NCBI GenBank assembly: GCA_029449245.1 | Contig: JANATF010000001.1 | Coordinates: forward strand, 3,596,001-3,660,000 | Direction: 5' to 3' | From: Mortierella alpina | Taxonomy: Eukaryota; Mortierellomycota; Mortierellomycetes; Mortierellales; Mortierellaceae | Length of the DNA: 64,000 nt | Shown: piece by piece, positions 61,637 to 64,000 of the stretch | Position numbering within the stretch: the stretch's first letter is position 1 | How the letters are laid out: every line of letters starts with the position of its first letter | The notes under the pieces: generated by a model | Seen by the model: only the letters and a program-made list of their open reading frames with translations | Database searches by the model: none | What the model was told of the DNA's origin: nothing | Position numbers and translations under genes: made by a program

Positions 61637-63666
61637 ATGTCCGGGATCAGCACTCGTATCGGTACGGTACATGGCGCAGACATGCCAAAGGGAAGGACAG
61701 AATGAACCTGCAGACAGATCACTAAACTCTCACTCTGGCATACATAGACAAGGGCCAGACACGATTCGCTCCAAAGCTCAAGGCTCGTCCCAATCGCAGC
61801 AAAACCGTACAATCAGAGGATGGAACCCCGGCTCCAACACCTTCGCATAGTGGGAGTGATGCAGGATCCTTTGGAGCGTCATTGCTAGAGTCGGATGCTG
61901 GACCCAGCGGCGCCGCTGCCTCAACTCCAGCAGGCGCCAGCAGCACAGCCGAAAAAGACCTGCCGTCAAGAAGGTTGTCAGCTGTATCGACACCAGCAGC
62001 AGCACCCATGTCTCCGCCCTCAACGTTTACTAGACCTGTTTCCACGCCCAAATCCCCACCTTTCAGCCCCACGAAACTTCAAAAAGACAAGCCGACTCAA
62101 CAGGGGACCGCCATCTCCTTCCCCACAACGTCCGATAAACGCGATGTTGAAGAGTCACATTCGGCATCGGCGACCGCAGGGAAACCCATCGTTGTTGGGA
62201 GCTCCAAACCAGCCAAGGGGGCATCCATCATATCTGTCCCCACGGCTAGAACCCACACTGAGCGAGATGACGAAGACGAGGAAGAAACCCCAGAGAGTTC
62301 GACCTCATCCCGAAAACGATCCAAAGGAAAGCAAGTTATCCGGAATAGGACGCGGGAGAGCAGCCACATGGAAGAAGGAGAAGATTTGACTGAGGATGGA
62401 GATGACGAGGTGCCGGATTACTCGGACACCTATATGCACGAATTCACGAAGGACATGGGCACAGGACGAAGATCCAAAATCTACTTTGAACTTTTGAAAC
62501 TGGAGGAGGAGAAACGGAAACTAAAGAGGCAGAGGAGGAAAGACCGGGCTCTGCTACGTGCCAACGGTGGTAAAGTGCATGGCGATAGAGAGATTTCACA
62601 GACACCAGGACCAGCAGAGGATGAGGTCGATGAGCTCGCAGAAGAGTACGAGGAGCAAGTTGCCATCAAGCAAGATGAAAAGGAAGCTGAGGCTAAACGC
62701 GAACCCAGTGCGCCTCCACAGCTTATGAACAAGACGTAAGGATCAAGGACAAAGGAACTCAACCTCAGTTGGATGCTTCACTCGCGAGAGTGAATGTTGG
62801 CTTGATCTTATTGTACCTATTTCTAACGCGTGTTCGTTGATACTTATTGTAGGCTCGCTCCGCAGGTGCGCGTTGTTGACGGCCACATTGAGCTGGACCA
62901 GGATTCCCTTGTGGTCGACCACGCCGTTGTTGATGCTGTCGAGGATCAAGGCCCTATGGAATATGTCGAGGAGTCAACCCTTACCAAGTTTGTCAACAGC
63001 TCCTCGTACTCGACAAAACCAAAATCTGAAAAATGGAGTGAAGAGGATACGGACAGATTCTATGAGGTATGCGTTGTGACATTGGAATCACCATTCGTTA
63101 ACAATGGCTGGACCGGAAAAAGTCACGGTCATTGTGCACTTTTGATACTAGCAAGATGTGCGCGTTTCGCTTTACTTTACTGTCTAGGCAATATCGCAAT
63201 GGGGTACGGATTTCGGGATCATATTTCGACTCTTTCCGGGTAAGAGTCGCATCGGCGTTCGAAACAAGTTCAAGCGCGAGGACCGGATAAATCACCAGCG
63301 GGTTGAGGAGGCACTGAACCGAAGAGCCGGAATGGGTAAAGTGAACATGTTCGGATACACGTGGCACTCTCTTCTTTTTCTTTCATAATACGATCGGATC
63401 ATGGTGTTGGATTTTTCCCTGACCTGATCCCTACATGGTCACTAGATCTGAAAGAATACTCTCAAGTTACGAATCATGACTTCCCAGAGGTAAACGCGGC
63501 CACCTTACTTAAGAAACAGCCCGAGGACGAAGAGGATCTTTTGCCCGATCTCAGCTTTGCGGACGAATATCGGGATGATGGCGAAGAATTGGATGGCGTC
63601 GAGAAGGAGGAGGAGCCTCAGGAGGAGGAGGAGACCGAGGAGATTGTGGGCATGATCGACGGATAA
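61637..63666 (+). CDS. BDP1: TFIIIB subunit B'' (BDP1)
   Basis: Exons 61637-61661, 61748-62735, 62853-63066, 63188-63335 and 63446-63666 give 531 residues. The first coding exon is just 25 nt: MSGISTRI joins to DKGQTRFAPKLKARPNR, closely like the yeast Bdp1 start (MSS...GTRFAPKVRQRR). A Ser/Thr/Pro-rich disordered part follows, then the conserved block around residues 205-240 (YSDTYMHEFTKDMGTGRRSK, basic helix) and the extended SANT domain KWSEEDTDRFYEAISQWGTD followed by FGIISTLFPGKSRIGVRNKF. The C-terminus is acidic. With TBP and Brf1 this protein forms TFIIIB and recruits RNA polymerase III to tRNA, 5S and U6 genes. A GGTAAG inside the SANT domain at 63239 is not a splice donor, because reading through gives the conserved FPGKSR. 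Confidence 0.92.
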
Positions 63667-63741
63667 CAACTTAATACACCAAATTCACCACGAACAAAAT
63701 TACGTAAACCTGTATATTTATTCGCCTGCAAAGGAAACACT

Positions 63742-64000
63742 TTAAAGCTTGGAGGTGAGCTCTCCACTTAGCAAAAATTGGGCAATGGAATGAGCCATCG
63801 AGTACGTGGTCAGCATTGGGTTGACACCACTAGCCGTTGGGAACGAGGATGCGTCGGCTACGAAGAGATCCTTGATTTCCCAGGTCTCGCCAGTGGGCTT
63901 GATCACAGAAGTCTTGGGGCTGCTTCCCATCCGGCTGTACATGAGGACAGTGAAAGAGAACACGTCAATAAGTCATGGTGAACCGGGACGCGCGAAAAGA
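63742..64000 (-). CDS. GMC oxidoreductase C-terminus, long-chain fatty alcohol oxidase type (partial)
   Basis: Only the last coding exon, 63742-63934, is visible, plus intron sequence to the right edge (branch-like CTTATTGAC, then acceptor CAG at 63935-63937). The encoded end RMGSSPKTSVIKPTGETW, then LFVADASSFPTASGVNPMLT and TYSMAHSIAQFLL, is the conserved FAD-binding C-terminal part of GMC oxidoreductases of the long-chain alcohol oxidase branch. These oxidise fatty alcohols to aldehydes using oxygen, usually on peroxisomal or ER membranes. The N-terminal FAD domain lies outside the window. The gene is convergent with BDP1, with 75 bp between stops. Confidence 0.85.

Noticed and set aside
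63236-63245. GGTAAGAG inside BDP1 as a splice donor
   Set aside because: Reading through gives the conserved SANT sequence FPGKSRIGVRNKF; using it as a donor would delete half of the domain.

Overview
The window is a gene-dense stretch of a fungal nuclear genome. Almost every gene is split by short spliceosomal introns (mostly about 50-150 bp, GT-AG). The gene content (RAD51D, TMEM164-like, RABL6, GUCD1-like and ASPSCR1 together with fungal-type LRG1, BDP1 and a peroxisomal myosin-receptor-like protein) suggests an early-diverging, intron-rich fungus. A member of Mortierellomycotina/Mucoromycota is my best guess; this rests on gene content and intron style, not on a marker gene. All exon joins below were made by eye from splice motifs, reading-frame phase and family conservation. 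About 94 introns could be placed, and reading phase is kept across every join.

Layout. 1-2795 (-): vezatin/Inp2-like peroxisomal myosin-receptor protein, cut by the left edge. 2796-6079: long divergent intergenic region. 6080-8467 (+): three-repeat MYB factor. 9041-12074 (+): Abp1/drebrin-like actin-binding protein. 12178-15657 (-): C12orf4/FERRY3-like protein carrying a UBA domain. 15847-16834 (-): acireductone dioxygenase ADI1. 17245-20197 (+): RABL6. 20857-24059 (+): ASPSCR1/TUG UBX protein. 24331-25371 (+): ASF1. 25784-27618 (-): GMP synthase GUA1. 28106-29624 (-): GUCD1-like protein, divergent from MLH1 (30004-33348, +). MLH1 converges on a NUDT19-like Nudix hydrolase (33407-34427, -). 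RAD51D (35058-36856, -) follows.

The most unusual segment is about 36985-41390. It is a tandem array of roughly 555-600 bp units, begins about 130 bp upstream of the RAD51D start codon, and shows short/long alternation that points to a dimeric higher-order repeat. Then come a gene-poor spacer (41391-43631), a 1288-residue low-complexity serine-rich protein of unknown function (43632-47657, +), a TMEM164-family protein (48047-49738, -), the LIM-RhoGAP LRG1 (50002-54627, -), the splicing factor U2AF2 (56094-58583, -), the eRF1 methyltransferase MTQ2 (59103-60114, -), an unknown basic protein (60360-61439, +), the TFIIIB subunit BDP1 (61637-63666, +), and the C-terminal end of a fatty-alcohol-oxidase-like GMC oxidoreductase (63742 to the right edge, -).

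The genes are mostly housekeeping and do not form a pathway cluster. MLH1 and RAD51D make a small DNA-repair neighbourhood. Several genes act in nuclear RNA or chromatin biology (ASF1, U2AF2, BDP1) and in membrane traffic or cytoskeleton (Inp2-like, Abp1, RABL6, FERRY3-like, LRG1). No rRNA, tRNA, CRISPR or transposase gene was found.
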